The notes: generated from the letters alone by a model not told the origin. Numbered from the stretch's first letter, positions 45,458-55,876 are shown. The stretch is 64,000 bases of DNA from Pectobacterium polaris (GCF_002307355.1 NZ_CP017481.1:1984001-2048000); one strand, 5' to 3'. Numbers and translations are program-made.

Positions 45458-45488
45458 CAGGCAAACCTGAAGCGTTCAGATTTGCCTG
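45458..45488 (-). terminator. terminator between ratB and bamE
   Basis: CAGGCAAACCTGAA-GCG-TTCAGATTTGCCTG is a 14-base-arm hairpin with one mismatch. On the minus strand it is followed by GTTTTTTT, so it mainly serves bamE, but it can also stop ratB transcripts. Confidence 0.8.
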
Positions 45489-45492
45489 CTGT

Positions 45493-45532
45493 TATACCCG
45501 TCATACATCAAACCGCGTGTGCGTTGGCTTCC
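45493..45532. repeat. truncated ERIC element
   Basis: TATACCCGTCATACATCAAA followed by CGCGTGTGCGTTGGCTTCC matches the first arm of the ERIC elements; the rest is absent or diverged. Confidence 0.8.
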
Positions 45533-45627
45533 TTCAAGTACTCTGCCCATTGTGGGCTTCGTCTTAACGTGCCGCCTCTGGCTGCCAGAAGTGTTCATCC
45601 TGATTCAGCCGAACGGCATCGAAAGCA

Positions 45628-45963
45628 TTAATTCAGTGCAGGTTTGTTGTTGATGTTGGTTAACACGCCACTGCCGCTAAAGGTCAGCGTCAATGTCTGC
45701 TGTTTTACCGATTCATGGCCAGGCTGCTGGCGGAAGACGTAAAACCAGGTATCGCTGCCAAACGGATCCTGCATCATAGGAGTACCCAGCGTATAAGCGA
45801 CCTGTTGTTTGGTCATGCCGGTGTGAATTTTCGCAACGTCAGCCGGTGCCAGATAGTTTCCCTGATTGATGTCCGGCCGATAGACCACCTTTTCCAGTGT
45901 GGAACAACCGGCAGTCAGCATAACAACCACCGCGGCGACGACAGTCAGCGTTTTACAGCGCAT
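45628..45963 (-). CDS. bamE: outer membrane assembly lipoprotein BamE
   Basis: The start is at the ATG at 45963 (111 residues). The lipoprotein signal ends in LTAGC, with Cys at about residue 19. The SmpA/OmlA domain follows ([40 protein letters not shown]). BamE is part of the BAM complex that inserts beta-barrel proteins. It lies after recN on the same strand with a hairpin between. Confidence 0.96.
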   Translation of the reverse strand: MRCKTLTVVAAVVVMLTAGCSTLEKVVYRPDINQGNYLAPADVAKIHTGMTKQQVAYTLGTPMMQDPFGSDTWFYVFRQQPGHESVKQQTLTLTFSGSGVLTNINNKPALN

Positions 45964-46054
45964 AGTGATTACATTCCTTAAGGGCATAGGTTGCCGATGA
46001 TAATAGACCTTGCAGGACTTGGAAACCTGCAAGGCGATTGTATGACCTCAGGAA

Positions 46055-46079
46055 GGTAAAAAAGTTGAGCTTTTTTACC
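46055..46079 (-). terminator. terminator after recN
   Basis: GGTAAAAAAG-TTGAG-CTTTTTTACC is a symmetric hairpin containing its own T-run, 38 bases past the recN stop. Confidence 0.8.
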
Positions 46080-46116
46080 CGTGATGCACCTTTCTCGCCC
46101 TTGTCGGCTGTGGATT

Positions 46117-47778
46117 TTAGGCTGCCAACAGTTCTTTGGCATTTGCCAGCGTATTTTTGGTGACGGCGCTGCCGCCCAAGAGACGTGCCAATTCTTGTAG
46201 CCGAGCACGTTTATCCAACGGCTGCATCAGCGTTTCCGTTTCTGCACCGTCCGTTTGTTTGCTCACGAAGAAGTGCTGGTGACCGCAGCCCGCGACCTGC
46301 GGCAGGTGCGTCACGCACATCACCTGCGTAGATTCGCCGAGCTGGCGCAGCATTCTGCCGACGATGGCGGCGGTTGCTCCGCTGATACCCACATCGACCT
46401 CATCGAAGATCATCGCTGGCGTATCCATTTTCTGTGCAGTGATCACCTGAATAATCAGTGCGATACGTGATAGCTCACCGCCCGAGGCCACTTTTGCCAG
46501 CGTCTGATGCGGCTGGCCCGGGTTCGTGGTCACGCGGAATTCGATACTGTCGGCACCGGTGGCTGTCAGGTTGTCTGGCGTAAATTTCACATCAATGGTG
46601 AAGTGACCGTGTGGCATTGCCAGCTCACGCATATTAGTGGTGATGAGCAGTGCCAGTTCGCTGGCGTGGTGCTGACGGCGCACGTGCAGCTGTTCTGCAA
46701 GGTGCAACGCCTGCTGATGATATTCACCGACGGAAGCGCTAAGCGCGTCATGATCGCTTTCCTGCTGCTCTAGCTGTTGCTGTTCTTCCAATAGCTGCTG
46801 ATGGAACGCTGGGAGCGCTTCTGGAGCAACATGGTGTTTGCGTGCCATCGCGAGCTGACGCGACAGACGTTGTTCCAGTTCATACAGACGAATCGGGTCG
46901 AGATCCATTTGTTCGCTGTAGTGGCGCAGTTCATCGCTGGCTTCACTAAGTTGAATGCCTGCTTCTTCGAGCATGGACAGCACGCCGGACAGTTTGTCAT
47001 CCATGCTGATAAGTTCGCCAAGCTGATGTTTTACGCTGTGCAGCATGCTGATGATGTTTTGCTCTTCGTCTTCGCTCAGCAGTTGCATAGCCTGTTGGCT
47101 CATTGTCAGTAGTTGGCCGCTATTCGCCAGACGCTTATATTCAACGTCAATCTGTTCGTATTCGCCGGGCTGTGGGGCGAATTCGTTTAGCTCTTTTAAT
47201 TGGTATTGCAGCAGTTCCCGGCGAGCCTCGCGCTCAATGGCCGCCTGTTGCAGCTGCGCCAGCGCGCGACAGCTTTGATGCCACTGATGCCAAACCTGCT
47301 GCATAGCAACCAGCAGCTTCGGTTCATCGGCATAGGCATCCAGCAGGTGTTTTTGATGGTCGGGGCGCAGCAGGAGCTGATGAGCATGCTGACCATGTAC
47401 CTGAATCAGGTGTTGGCCGAGTTCACGCAGCTGAGACAGCGGCACGGCGGTGCCGTTAATAAAGCCGCGTGAGCGACCATCTGCGCTAATGACGCGGCGT
47501 AGCAGACACTCGTTGCTGTCATCCAGTTGGTTTTCTTCCAGCCACTGACGTGCCGTCGGGGTATCTGCCAGCGCAAAGCGGGCGCAAATGTCGGCGCGGG
47601 CAGCGCCCGGTCTGACCATGCTGGCGTCAGAACGATTTCCCAGACATAAACCGAGGGCATCAATCGCAATCGATTTCCCCGCACCGGTTTCTCCGGTGAT
47701 TACGCTCATTCCTGACTGAAAATCGATTTCTAATTCGCGCACGATGGCGAAGTTACTGATAGTGAGTTGCGCCAGCAT
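46117..47778 (-). CDS. recN: DNA repair protein RecN
   Basis: The 553-residue SMC-like ATPase has Walker A GETGAGKS near residue 30, a long coiled coil in the middle, and the C-terminal ABC signature [11 protein letters not shown] with Walker [15 protein letters not shown]. It acts in double-strand break repair. The start region carries SOS boxes identical or close to those of E. coli recN, so LexA control is very likely. Downstream lies bamE; upstream is nadK. Confidence 0.97.
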   Translation of the reverse strand: MLAQLTISNFAIVRELEIDFQSGMSVITGETGAGKSIAIDALGLCLGNRSDASMVRPGAARADICARFALADTPTARQWLEENQLDDSNECLLRRVISADGRSRGFINGTAVPLSQLRELGQHLIQVHGQHAHQLLLRPDHQKHLLDAYADEPKLLVAMQQVWHQWHQSCRALAQLQQAAIEREARRELLQYQLKELNEFAPQPGEYEQIDVEYKRLANSGQLLTMSQQAMQLLSEDEEQNIISMLHSVKHQLGELISMDDKLSGVLSMLEEAGIQLSEASDELRHYSEQMDLDPIRLYELEQRLSRQLAMARKHHVAPEALPAFHQQLLEEQQQLEQQESDHDALSASVGEYHQQALHLAEQLHVRRQHHASELALLITTNMRELAMPHGHFTIDVKFTPDNLTATGADSIEFRVTTNPGQPHQTLAKVASGGELSRIALIIQVITAQKMDTPAMIFDEVDVGISGATAAIVGRMLRQLGESTQVMCVTHLPQVAGCGHQHFFVSKQTDGAETETLMQPLDKRARLQELARLLGGSAVTKNTLANAKELLAA

Positions 47779-47785
47779 GATAAAC

Positions 47786-47841
47786 CCCTGTATGTAATCA
47801 CATGTGATTGCATACAGTATAAACTGGTTTTATATACAGTA
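47786..47841 (-). promoter_or_regulatory. LexA boxes of recN (three)
   Basis: On the minus strand TACTGTATATAAAACCAGTT (47822-47841) is, from memory, the same as E. coli recN box 1. TACTGTATGCAATCACATGT (47800-47819) and a third, weaker inverted box ending CATACAGGG (about 47786-47805) follow. They lie within 65 bases of the recN start. Confidence 0.9.
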
Positions 47842-47859
47842 AAGTAGCTGGATAAAATT

Positions 47860-48738
47860 TTAGAATAATTTTTTTGACCAACCGAGCTTTGAGCTTAGTG
47901 TGTTGAAATAGCTGTAATTTTTCGGATGAATCAGATTCAGGTAATGTTCGCTGCGGCGAATGAGGACTTCTTCACCTTCCTGTACCGGTAACGCAATCTG
48001 GCTGTCGCAGCTGATTTCCAGGTCATTGGTAATGCAGGAAAATTTCAGCCGAATCGTGCTGCTGCTGTTGATGACCAGCGGGCGGGCAGACAGCGTGTGT
48101 GGGAACATGGGCACCAGCGCAATCGCATCCAGCGACGGTGTCAGAATCGGGCCACCAGCGGAAAGTGAATAGGCGGTTGAGCCGGTAGGCGTGGCGATAA
48201 TCAGGCCGTCTGAACGCTGGGAAAAGGCGAATTTGTCGTCAATATAAACTTCAAATTCAATCATATGTGCGACTTTCCCGGGGTGCAGCACCACTTCGTT
48301 AATGGCGGTACTGATGCTGTCCTGCTGGTTTGCGCGGCAAACGTGCGCTTCCAGCATGAAGCGCTGTTCGCTCAAATAATGGCCGTCGAGAACGTCAGAA
48401 AGCTGCTGCTGCGCCTGATCAGGATCGAGATCGGTCAGGAAACCGAGGTTGCCACGGTTCACACCGATCACCTTGATGTCATAGCGCGACAGCACGCGCG
48501 CCGCGCCGAGCATGTTGCCGTCACCGCCAACAACAACAGCTAAATCTGCCTGCTGGCCGATGTCGGCAAGGCTCGCTGTCGGTGCGTCTTTCAGATTCAG
48601 TTCGCGGGCGATCTGTTGCTCGATCAGAACCGAGTAACCTTTGTCGGTGAGCCAGTGATAAAGCATCTCATGCGTGGCTAGCGCCGTTGGGTGGCGCGGA
48701 TGGCCGACAATGCCAATACAATTAAACGGCCTGTTCAT
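47860..48738 (-). CDS. nadK: NAD kinase
   Basis: The start at the ATG at 48738 gives 292 residues, as in E. coli; an ATG at 48756 with GAGGA upstream would add six residues. Conserved motifs: [20 protein letters not shown], the [13 protein letters not shown] phosphate-binding loop, and the [16 protein letters not shown] region. It phosphorylates NAD to NADP with ATP. Divergent from grpE. Confidence 0.96.
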   Translation of the reverse strand: MNRPFNCIGIVGHPRHPTALATHEMLYHWLTDKGYSVLIEQQIARELNLKDAPTASLADIGQQADLAVVVGGDGNMLGAARVLSRYDIKVIGVNRGNLGFLTDLDPDQAQQQLSDVLDGHYLSEQRFMLEAHVCRANQQDSISTAINEVVLHPGKVAHMIEFEVYIDDKFAFSQRSDGLIIATPTGSTAYSLSAGGPILTPSLDAIALVPMFPHTLSARPLVINSSSTIRLKFSCITNDLEISCDSQIALPVQEGEEVLIRRSEHYLNLIHPKNYSYFNTLSSKLGWSKKLF

Positions 48739-48818
48739 TGTAAGCGGTGTGTTCATTGCTGTTTTTGTCCTCAGCGTGGTGTATCGGCAGCGGCTGGAAC
48801 CAATATATGACTGGTTCA

Positions 48819-48846
48819 CTTGAATCCCCGATTTTGATCCCCATAA
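48819..48846 (+). promoter_or_regulatory. sigma-32 heat-shock promoter of grpE
   Basis: CTTGAA and CCCCATAA are separated by 14 bases, matching the RpoH consensus (CTTGAA, N13-15, CCCCAT). It lies 42 bases before the grpE start. Confidence 0.85.
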
Positions 48847-48887
48847 TAAGCAACTAGCGAGATTAATGCTAAACCGCGGAGAATTTC

Positions 48888-49475
48888 ATGAGTAGTAAAG
48901 AACAGAAAACGCCTGACGAGCAAGTCCTGGATCAAAAGGAAGCAGCAAAAGGGCAGCAAGCGGATGCCGCGCCAGAGACGGCAGACGTAGCTGACCCGCG
49001 TGATGCGCGCATCGCCGAGCTGGAAGCCCAGTTGAGCGAACTGCAACAGCGTGAACGTGACAATATGCTTCGCGTCCGTGCTGAAGCCGATAACATTCGC
49101 CGCCGTGCGGAAATGGATGTTGAGAAAGCGCACAAATTTGCGGTGGAGAAATTTGCCAGCGAAATGCTGCCAGTGATCGATAACCTGGAACGTGCGCTGG
49201 ATACGGCGGACAAATCCAACGAATCGCTGGCCGCGATGATTGAAGGTGTTGAACTGACGCTGAAATCGTTGCTGGATGCTGTACGCAAGTTTGGCATCGA
49301 AGTTGTGGGTGATGTAGGCGTACCGTTTAACCCAGAAGTGCATCAGGCAATGACGATGCTACCTTCGGCCGATCACCAGCCGAACCATGTCATGATGGTC
49401 ATGCAAAAAGGCTATACGCTGAACGGTCGTTTGCTACGTCCGGCGATGGTCGCGGTATCAAAAGCACAAGACTGA
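48888..49475 (+). CDS. grpE: nucleotide exchange factor GrpE
   Basis: The 195-residue co-chaperone of DnaK has a long N-terminal coiled coil ([40 protein letters not shown]) and a C-terminal beta domain ([33 protein letters not shown]). It promotes ADP release from DnaK. Heat-shock promoter in front and a clear terminator behind; single-gene unit. Confidence 0.97.
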   Translation: MSSKEQKTPDEQVLDQKEAAKGQQADAAPETADVADPRDARIAELEAQLSELQQRERDNMLRVRAEADNIRRRAEMDVEKAHKFAVEKFASEMLPVIDNLERALDTADKSNESLAAMIEGVELTLKSLLDAVRKFGIEVVGDVGVPFNPEVHQAMTMLPSADHQPNHVMMVMQKGYTLNGRLLRPAMVAVSKAQD

Positions 49476-49540
49476 TTCTTTCTGCTTTTACGCACTATTT
49501 GCTTTCTACGCACCATCATGTGCAACGTATCTTCATTCCA

Positions 49541-49569
49541 AACCCCGTGCCTACCGCATGGGGTTTTTT
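49541..49569 (+). terminator. rho-independent terminator of grpE
   Basis: AACCCCGTGC-CTACC-GCATGGGGTT is followed by a T-run (TTTT) on the plus strand, 66 bases past the grpE stop. Confidence 0.88.
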
Positions 49570-49672
49570 GTTTATATCTTGTTAAGATTTGTTTGATAAA
49601 AAAGATGTTTTTTAGGTTTTGAATGACTCATCATCATTAGCTATCAAAAGAATTGGTATTACCACTCTAAAT

Positions 49673-49691
49673 GCACTTGATAATCATTATC
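49673..49691. promoter_or_regulatory. Fur box upstream of mntH
   Basis: The last 13 bases, GATAATCATTATC, match the Fur consensus exactly. It lies 46-64 bases before the start. E. coli mntH is likewise controlled by Fur, MntR and OxyR; I did not find a clear MntR site. Confidence 0.75.
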
Positions 49692-49736
49692 GTTTTTGTG
49701 AGAGTAATATAACACCAGTGTTAGAAGGGTCATACT

Positions 49737-50975
49737 ATGCCGGGTAGCCGTGCTATTGAGTCAACAAGCCGCACATCAAGAAAGGTCAAACTTTCTCTGA
49801 TGGGGCCGGCGTTTATCGCGGCGATTGGTTATATCGATCCGGGTAACTTTGCCACTAACATCCAGTCCGGCGCGGCCTATGGTTATACGCTGCTGTGGGT
49901 GGTGGTGTGGGCGAACCTGATGGCGATGCTGATTCAATTGCTGTCCGCCAAATTGGGGATCGCAACGGGTAAGAATCTAGCTGAACACATCCGCGATCGC
50001 TTTCCGCGTCCGGCCGTTTGGGCGTATTGGGTACAGGCCGAAATTATTGCGATGGCGACCGATCTGGCCGAGTTTATCGGCGCGGCGATTGGTTTCAAAC
50101 TGCTTCTGGGCGTGTCGCTGTTGGAAGGCGCGATCCTCACCGCCATTGCAACCTTCCTGATTTTAATGCTGCAACAACGCGGGCAGAAGCCACTGGAGAT
50201 GGTCATCGGCGGTCTGCTGCTGTTTGTTGCAGCGGCATATATTGTCGAGTTGGTCTTCTCTCAGCCTGAGCTGTCCGCGTTAGCCAAAGGCATGGCGATT
50301 CCGAGTCTGCCAACCTCCGATGCCGTGCTGCTGGCAGCCGGTGTGTTGGGGGCGACCATTATGCCGCATGTGATTTACCTGCACTCTTCCCTGACACAGC
50401 ATGAAGGTAGCCATACCCGTGCCGAGCGTTATTCGGCGACGAAAGTCGATGTCGCGATTGCGATGACCATCGCTGGATTCGTCAATCTGGCCATGATGGC
50501 GACGGCAGCGGCGGCGTTCCATTTCAGTGGTAATCAGGATATTGCCGATCTGGATAAAGCCTACCTCACGCTGGAGCCGTTATTAGGTAAAGCCGCTGCG
50601 GTCATTTTCGGTCTGAGTTTGGTGGCTGCTGGCTTGTCTTCTACCGTCGTTGGCACGCTGGCGGGCCAAGTGGTGATGCAGGGGTTCGTGCGCTTCCATA
50701 TCCCACTTTGGGTGCGCCGCACTGTGACGATGCTGCCGTCGTTTATCGTGATTCTGTCCGGTATGGATCCGACGCGGGTGCTGGTGCTGAGTCAGGTGGT
50801 GCTGAGCTTCGGGATTGCGCTGGCGCTGGTTCCCTTGCTGTCTTTCACCGGAAACCGTGAACTGATGGGGACGATGGTCAACGGAAAATGGGTTCAGCGC
50901 ATCGGACAACTGATTGTCGTGCTGGTGGTTTCTCTCAATATGTATCTGCTGATTGATACGATGTTGGGGATATAA
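49737..50975 (+). CDS. mntH: Nramp-type Mn(II)/H+ symporter MntH
   Basis: The 412-residue transporter has 11 helices. Metal-binding DPGN in helix 1 ([11 protein letters not shown]) and the MPHVIYLHS motif of helix 6 are intact. It imports manganese, and some iron, for oxidative stress defence. The Fur box upstream fits. Confidence 0.97.
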   Translation: MPGSRAIESTSRTSRKVKLSLMGPAFIAAIGYIDPGNFATNIQSGAAYGYTLLWVVVWANLMAMLIQLLSAKLGIATGKNLAEHIRDRFPRPAVWAYWVQAEIIAMATDLAEFIGAAIGFKLLLGVSLLEGAILTAIATFLILMLQQRGQKPLEMVIGGLLLFVAAAYIVELVFSQPELSALAKGMAIPSLPTSDAVLLAAGVLGATIMPHVIYLHSSLTQHEGSHTRAERYSATKVDVAIAMTIAGFVNLAMMATAAAAFHFSGNQDIADLDKAYLTLEPLLGKAAAVIFGLSLVAAGLSSTVVGTLAGQVVMQGFVRFHIPLWVRRTVTMLPSFIVILSGMDPTRVLVLSQVVLSFGIALALVPLLSFTGNRELMGTMVNGKWVQRIGQLIVVLVVSLNMYLLIDTMLGI

Positions 50976-51014
50976 AACGGGTGCGCACTACTCACTATCT
51001 GTGGCTGCGTCATG

Positions 51015-51320
51015 TTATTGAACTATTGTGACTTTACCAACGTAGTGTGGCCCTTCCCATAGCGTCCATTCGCCAATGCGAGAGAGTGTTTCAAGTTGTT
51101 CTGGGGATGAGATAACGGTAACGCTGGCTGAGATCGTTTCTCCCGGGGCGATCTCATCGTCAAAATGGAATTGCCCCATAAAAAATGCTCCGCTAACCGG
51201 ATCTTTATGGTTAGGCCGATAGCCAGAGCGGCAGGGTGTACGTCTCGCTGATTCAGCGCTTAAACATAGCCGTACCTGAAACACAGCAGTTTCATGTTTG
51301 TTCATCACGTCTGATACCAC
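51015..51320 (-). CDS. stand-alone protein resembling EF-Tu domain III
   Basis: The GTG start has AGGAG seven bases upstream (101 residues). The sequence follows the layout of the last beta-barrel domain of elongation factor Tu: VFQVRLCLSAESARRTPCRS, GYRPNH, an IAPGETISASVTVI strand pair, and WTLWEGPHYVGKVTIV, like the EF-Tu end FAIREGGRTVGAG. GTPase and domain II are absent. Function unknown; it might mimic EF-Tu or bind its partners. It lies 46 bases after an unknown gene on the same strand. Confidence 0.7.
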   Translation of the reverse strand: MVSDVMNKHETAVFQVRLCLSAESARRTPCRSGYRPNHKDPVSGAFFMGQFHFDDEIAPGETISASVTVISSPEQLETLSRIGEWTLWEGPHYVGKVTIVQ

Positions 51321-51366
51321 CGTGAATCTCCTGTAACTCGTTCATTAATGATTGTCTCATGAGTAT

Positions 51367-52032
51367 TCAATATGGGGTTTCTTCATTGTTTGCTGGTGTT
51401 TCAGCATCGGGAAAGGTTTCTTGTAATTCCACCCGCTTGCAGATGACAAATCCAGAATCAAACAGCAATGCTTTAACGTCACTTTTCATTTCAACGGATG
51501 GAACGAAGCGGGTTGTAAGTACGCTGGATAACGCTTCTTGATAAGCATCCAGTAAGGGTTTAGGCCCCTGCGCGAGTAATCCATTGCCATTATTGCCGAA
51601 TGTCGGCTCGTCCTGATGCCGATAAGCGTTGATATAGCGGCTCATCGGGCGCCAGTCGTTGAGAATACGTGTGTGAACACTCCAGACTCGCCCAAGTAGT
51701 TCGTAGCTTGATGCTGTTGCTGCGGTGGAATAGTACAAGCCACCTCTCGGCGCGTTGTAGTCCCACAATAGTGGATGCTGATCGGTAAAGGTCAGCTCGC
51801 CTGAACTAGCAGGTTGAATGTCATGTTCGACAACGCCATAACAGCAAATAGTGAAATGGCGCAGATAAGATTCATGTGGCTCGCAGTATACGGAGTAATT
51901 GTGTTGCTCGTCATAACGCCAGTTATCGCAGCAAAAATGAATCGTTAGCGTGTTTGCGTTGGTATACTGTACGCTGGAAATATAGCCGTTTAAATCGTCG
52001 TATAGCGCATCGGCTAGCTGCTCAATATCCAT
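51367..52032 (-). CDS. hypothetical protein, unknown
   Basis: The 221-residue soluble protein has AAAGGA 7 bases before the ATG. It is rich in aromatics and Cys (VQYTNANTLTIHFCCDNWRY, HFTICCYGVVEHDIQP, HPLLWDYNAPRGGLYYSTAA). No signal peptide or known motif seen. The same-strand EF-Tu-III-like gene follows, so they may form a pair, possibly an effector/immunity or accessory cassette. That is speculation. Confidence 0.7.
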   Translation of the reverse strand: MDIEQLADALYDDLNGYISSVQYTNANTLTIHFCCDNWRYDEQHNYSVYCEPHESYLRHFTICCYGVVEHDIQPASSGELTFTDQHPLLWDYNAPRGGLYYSTAATASSYELLGRVWSVHTRILNDWRPMSRYINAYRHQDEPTFGNNGNGLLAQGPKPLLDAYQEALSSVLTTRFVPSVEMKSDVKALLFDSGFVICKRVELQETFPDAETPANNEETPY

Positions 52033-52135
52033 ATTTTTATCCTTTAAGCTGCGGACTCCCAGAAGAAGTGCAGGTATTCCTGTTCATATTCGGCAAATAC
52101 GGATACCAGCATAAACGCACCGCGGTTAAACATAG

Positions 52136-52366
52136 TTAATCTGTATCAGATTTCTCGGAAGGTTTCCCTGCGACCTTCCTCAACTCCGTCACCGGCACGC
52201 CGCCGATTCCCCAGTTGTCCGTTTCGACCTCATCAATTACCACCACGGTGGTTTTGGGGTTTTTGTTTAGCACATCGACCAGTAGCTGGGTCACGCCCTC
52301 AATCAACTGACGCTTCTGTTCAGCGGTGACGCCTTCATTGGTGATTTTGATGTTGACGTATGGCAT
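52136..52366 (-). CDS. tautomerase family protein (4-oxalocrotonate tautomerase-like)
   Basis: The 76-residue protein has the catalytic N-terminal proline after Met (MPYVNIKITNEGVTAEQKRQ) and the family body LIEGVTQLLVDVLNKNPKTT, VVVIDEVETDNWGIGG. Small 4-OT enzymes tautomerise dienols; the natural substrate here is unknown. It lies 13 bases after the MFS transporter gene on the same strand, likely co-transcribed. Confidence 0.9.
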   Translation of the reverse strand: MPYVNIKITNEGVTAEQKRQLIEGVTQLLVDVLNKNPKTTVVVIDEVETDNWGIGGVPVTELRKVAGKPSEKSDTD

Positions 52367-52379
52367 GGGTTCTCCGGGA

Positions 52380-53546
52380 TTAGGGTAATGAACGACGGTA
52401 GGGAAAACAGAGCCCTGCCGCGATGAAAAGTGCTGCTGCGCTACACAGGATTGCTGGCGCGACAGCGTTGGTATTCGTTAGGGCGCTGGTGAGCAGTGGG
52501 CCGAGAATCTGACCGATGCCGTAAGTGAGCGTCACCAGCCCAAGCAGGTTGATGCCATGTGGCGCGCGTAGCCGCTTGGCTAATGGCATCACCAGCGAGG
52601 TCGTTCCCATAAAAGTAGCACCAAAGCCGATACAGCTGAATATCAATGCCGTGGGAGAGTGGCTGAATAGCGTCATCAGGACGCAGCTTCCCTGAATGAG
52701 CAGGTTTGCCGTCAGGCAGGGTAACGTTCCCCAGCAGTTGGCAGCCCATAGCCAGAAAAAACAGCCAGGAATCACCGCCAGCCCAACCAGCGACCATAAA
52801 TGCAGGGATAAACTCGGCATGTCCAGTGCAGTTACCATCAACGGCAGATAGGTGGCGATGATGATGTATCCGAAGCCCGCGAGGCCGTACAGCAGCGCAA
52901 GCCGTCGCCAGCCAAGCTGAGGCGGTTCATCAGCATTGACCATCGGCTGCTGTGCGACGGTGGATTTATGTGGTGAAAGAATGAGTAAGGCGAGCAGGAG
53001 TAGCACGGCGATCAAAGCCGCACCCCACCACAATGGCTCGGCGGTGAGGGCGTAATGCCGCCCGATGATGATGTATTCATTGCCCAACACGATTCCCACG
53101 CCAACCCCGGCATAGAGCGAGGCGATAACGCGAGCATGCTTTGTGTAGTGCAAAATAGTCAAAGAGCCGAAGATCATCATCGCCGCGCTGGCGATCCCGG
53201 CGAGGAAGCGAACGATCATGACCAGCGTCGTATCGGTGGTCAGAGCCATTGCGAAGAGCAAAACGCCGGTTGCGGCTGCTGCGGCAAACAGCAAGAACAC
53301 CGGTTGAGCGGTTGAGGCGCGACGGCTGAAAGAGAAAAACAGGCTACCGAACAGATAACCGGCGTAGTTCGCGCTGGCAATATAGGACAGTTGGCCGAAG
53401 GTGAAGCGACCTTCCTCCAGCATCACAGGCAGCATCGGCGTATACAAAAAGCGCCCAAGCCCCATTCCTAACGCCAGCACGATCGTCCCGAAAAGAGCAA
53501 GAATCAGCGTATCCGATAGGGCGATGAGGCGAGGATGTTCCGTCAT
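52380..53546 (-). CDS. YbfB/YjiJ family MFS transporter
   Basis: The 388-residue protein has 12 membrane helices and the family blocks (ALGMGLGRFLYTPMLPVMLE, SYIASANYAGYLFGSLFFSF, GLAGFGYIIIATYLPLMV). Substrates of the family are poorly known. First gene of a probable two-gene unit with the tautomerase. Confidence 0.88.
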   Translation of the reverse strand: MTEHPRLIALSDTLILALFGTIVLALGMGLGRFLYTPMLPVMLEEGRFTFGQLSYIASANYAGYLFGSLFFSFSRRASTAQPVFLLFAAAAATGVLLFAMALTTDTTLVMIVRFLAGIASAAMMIFGSLTILHYTKHARVIASLYAGVGVGIVLGNEYIIIGRHYALTAEPLWWGAALIAVLLLLALLILSPHKSTVAQQPMVNADEPPQLGWRRLALLYGLAGFGYIIIATYLPLMVTALDMPSLSLHLWSLVGLAVIPGCFFWLWAANCWGTLPCLTANLLIQGSCVLMTLFSHSPTALIFSCIGFGATFMGTTSLVMPLAKRLRAPHGINLLGLVTLTYGIGQILGPLLTSALTNTNAVAPAILCSAAALFIAAGLCFPYRRSLP

Positions 53547-53694
53547 TCGATGGCTCAGAGTTGAGAGAATATGTCGTTATCCTGCCCATTTTCTCGTCAA
53601 ATGAAAGTGAATAGTAATGAGTAGGTTGGTGACGCAGAGAGAACGCTTTTGGCAGGAAAACGACGGAGGAGATGCGCGCATCGGATATATCGAA

Positions 53695-53735
53695 CCCGAC
53701 TCCACTGGACCGATCTTGCGGGAGTCGGGCTTTTT
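53695..53735 (+). terminator. inverted repeat after gldA, T-run on the plus strand
   Basis: CCCGACTCC and GGAGTCGGG arms with a 17-base loop are followed by CTTTTT on the plus strand. The neighbouring gldA is on the minus strand, where the T-run after the stem is weak, so the orientation is unexpected. Confidence 0.5.
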
Positions 53736-53748
53736 ACCGCGACTGCGG

Positions 53749-54846
53749 TTAAGCGATGGTTTTACTGAACGCGTCGACGGCAACGATCGCGTGGGCGACG
53801 TCTTCGGCCGTTAACTTACTGTCCAGGTTTTTCAACGTATCGGCGTCGCTGCACGCCAGCTCACCCACTTTGATCAGATTCTCGAACGGCTCATTTTCCA
53901 GATGCAGATCTTTTAGCAGAGTCGGCATGTTGATGGCGCGGTAGAAGCGGATGTAGTGGGCGATTTCCTCATCAGGCCGCTGCTCCAGCACCATATGCGT
54001 TAACGTGCCGTAGGCAACTTTTTCCCCGTGCGTGAGGTGGTGGATATCGCCTTTGATCGCGGTAAAGCCGTTGTGGATGGCGTGAGCGCCCGCCAGCCCG
54101 CCGTTCTCAAAGCCCAGACCGGAAAGCAGCGTGTTGGCTTCAACCACGGATTCTACCGCCGGTGTGACCACGCCTTTTTCCACAGCTTTATAGGCGCTGT
54201 AGCCGTAGGTTAGCAGCGTTGTTTCGCAGGTTTCGGCAATCGCCATGCCCGCCAGCGTAGGTTTACCGCCCACCATGGAGAGAGCGTGAGAGCGCTGAAC
54301 GGCCTGTGCTTCGACAAACGTGGCCAGTCCATCGGCAATGCCGGAGGCGAACAGACGCGCGGGTGCCTGCGCACACACGGCGGTATCGACTAGCACCAGA
54401 TCGGGGTTCTTATTGTAAAAACGGTAGGATTCAAACACGCCGTCATCGGTATAGATGACGGACAGCGCGCTGCACGGTGCATCCGTTGAGGCCACGGTCG
54501 GGACGATAGCGACGTTGTGTTTTAGCTCATCGGCAACGGCTTTTGCCGTATCCAGTGTTTTACCGCCACCTAATCCGACGACGATATTCGTTCCTGCGTC
54601 ACGCGCCAGCTTGGCAAGACGGGTGATTTCGTTGCTGGAAGCCTCACCGTTAAAACGCTCGTAATGGTGGCCGATGCTCGCCTGTTTGAGTGAGGCATCG
54701 ACGCGCTGGCCGATGATGTCCCACACCGTGCTGTCCGCCATCAGAAAGGCTTTCGTCCCCAGCGGTTTAAGTTGCTCGCCTAGCTCATCCAGCACGCCGC
54801 GACCCTGAACATATTTTCTAGGTGAAGAGAAAATGAAATGACTCAT
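53749..54846 (-). CDS. gldA: glycerol dehydrogenase
   Basis: The start is at the ATG at 54846 (365 residues, MSHFIFSSPRKYVQGRGVLD). Iron-type alcohol dehydrogenase family: NAD-binding GLGGGKTLDTAKAVAD, APCSALSVIYTDDG, and the metal ligands in GLATFVEA, GLAGAHAIHNGFTA and HLTHGEKVAYG. It oxidises glycerol to dihydroxyacetone. The 400-base divergent gap to nudK (54847-55246) shows nothing further that I can name. Confidence 0.95.
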   Translation of the reverse strand: MSHFIFSSPRKYVQGRGVLDELGEQLKPLGTKAFLMADSTVWDIIGQRVDASLKQASIGHHYERFNGEASSNEITRLAKLARDAGTNIVVGLGGGKTLDTAKAVADELKHNVAIVPTVASTDAPCSALSVIYTDDGVFESYRFYNKNPDLVLVDTAVCAQAPARLFASGIADGLATFVEAQAVQRSHALSMVGGKPTLAGMAIAETCETTLLTYGYSAYKAVEKGVVTPAVESVVEANTLLSGLGFENGGLAGAHAIHNGFTAIKGDIHHLTHGEKVAYGTLTHMVLEQRPDEEIAHYIRFYRAINMPTLLKDLHLENEPFENLIKVGELACSDADTLKNLDSKLTAEDVAHAIVAVDAFSKTIA

Positions 54847-55246
54847 GTTATCTACCTCGATGATGTTGTTGGAGAAATGATGCGGTATTGAATCCGCGTG
54901 AATCATGGAAGGCGGTTGCGATAAGCGCGTTATGACGAATTGACGGTGGTTATAGGGCGACGAAAACGCAGCGACTTCCCGGAACGTGAGTTACTGAAGA
55001 TTCAGTATAGACGATGCACGCATGCCGGATGAAAGGGGCGGTCGGATTGCCGAGGATTTCACGTTATATAAATCATGTGGTTAGCGTTTATTGAACGAGA
55101 TGTTTCCGTTTGGCTTACGTTGCACTGCCCGTTTATGCAGGGGCTAAAAGGGGATATGATGAATCTGCACCGTTATAATGAAAACGATTGTAACGAAGCG
55201 TTGTCACCGAAAAATCCCTTCAGTCATCGAGCATCGAGGTGTTTGC

Positions 55247-55828
55247 ATGTCGTCTCCCATTGATATCGTCGAAAAGAAGCTGCTATCTGATAATTGGTAT
55301 ATTCTGAACAAATATACATTTGATTTAAAAAGAAATAATGGCGGCGTCGTTCGCCAGGTTCGTGAGGTTTATGACCGTGGTGATGGCGCGACGATTCTGC
55401 TGTACAACCGGGCGAAAGGCACGGTGATTCTGACACGACAATTTCGTATTCCCACCTACGTCAACGGCAACGAAAGCGGCATGCTGCTGGAAACCTGCGC
55501 GGGTTTGCTGGACGACCATTCGCCCGAAGAATGTATCCGTAACGAAGCAATCGAAGAAACCGGCTATGCGATCGGCGATGTGGAAAAGCTGTTCTATGCC
55601 TACATGTCGCCGGGCAGCGTGACGGAACGCGTGTACTTTTTCGCCGCTGAATACGATGAGTCGCTGCGGGATAATGAGGGCGGCGGTGTGGACGATGAAG
55701 ATATCGAGGTGCTGGAGCTGCCGTTCAGCGAAGCCGTTGCGATGATGAACGATGGCCGGATTAAAGACGGTAAGACCATTATGCTGCTACAGCACGCAAT
55801 CATCCGCGGCTGGTTTGCCAAGGCATAG
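55247..55828 (+). CDS. nudK: GDP-mannose pyrophosphatase NudK
   Basis: The start is at the ATG at 55247 (193 residues, [20 protein letters not shown]); the open frame to 55178 is not conserved. The Nudix box [20 protein letters not shown] and the [14 protein letters not shown] segment match E. coli NudK, which hydrolyses GDP-mannose to GMP and mannose-1-phosphate. Confidence 0.93.
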   Translation: MSSPIDIVEKKLLSDNWYILNKYTFDLKRNNGGVVRQVREVYDRGDGATILLYNRAKGTVILTRQFRIPTYVNGNESGMLLETCAGLLDDHSPEECIRNEAIEETGYAIGDVEKLFYAYMSPGSVTERVYFFAAEYDESLRDNEGGGVDDEDIEVLELPFSEAVAMMNDGRIKDGKTIMLLQHAIIRGWFAKA

Positions 55829-55876
55829 ACAGGTTTTGCGGCACACGGGTATCCCCATGTGCCGCTTGATTTTGTG

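Noticed and set aside
52043..52132. 29-codon minus-strand frame (MFNRGAFMLVSVFAEYEQEY...)
   Set aside because: Opens just before the 221-residue gene but has no ribosome site; too short to support, though a leader peptide cannot be excluded.
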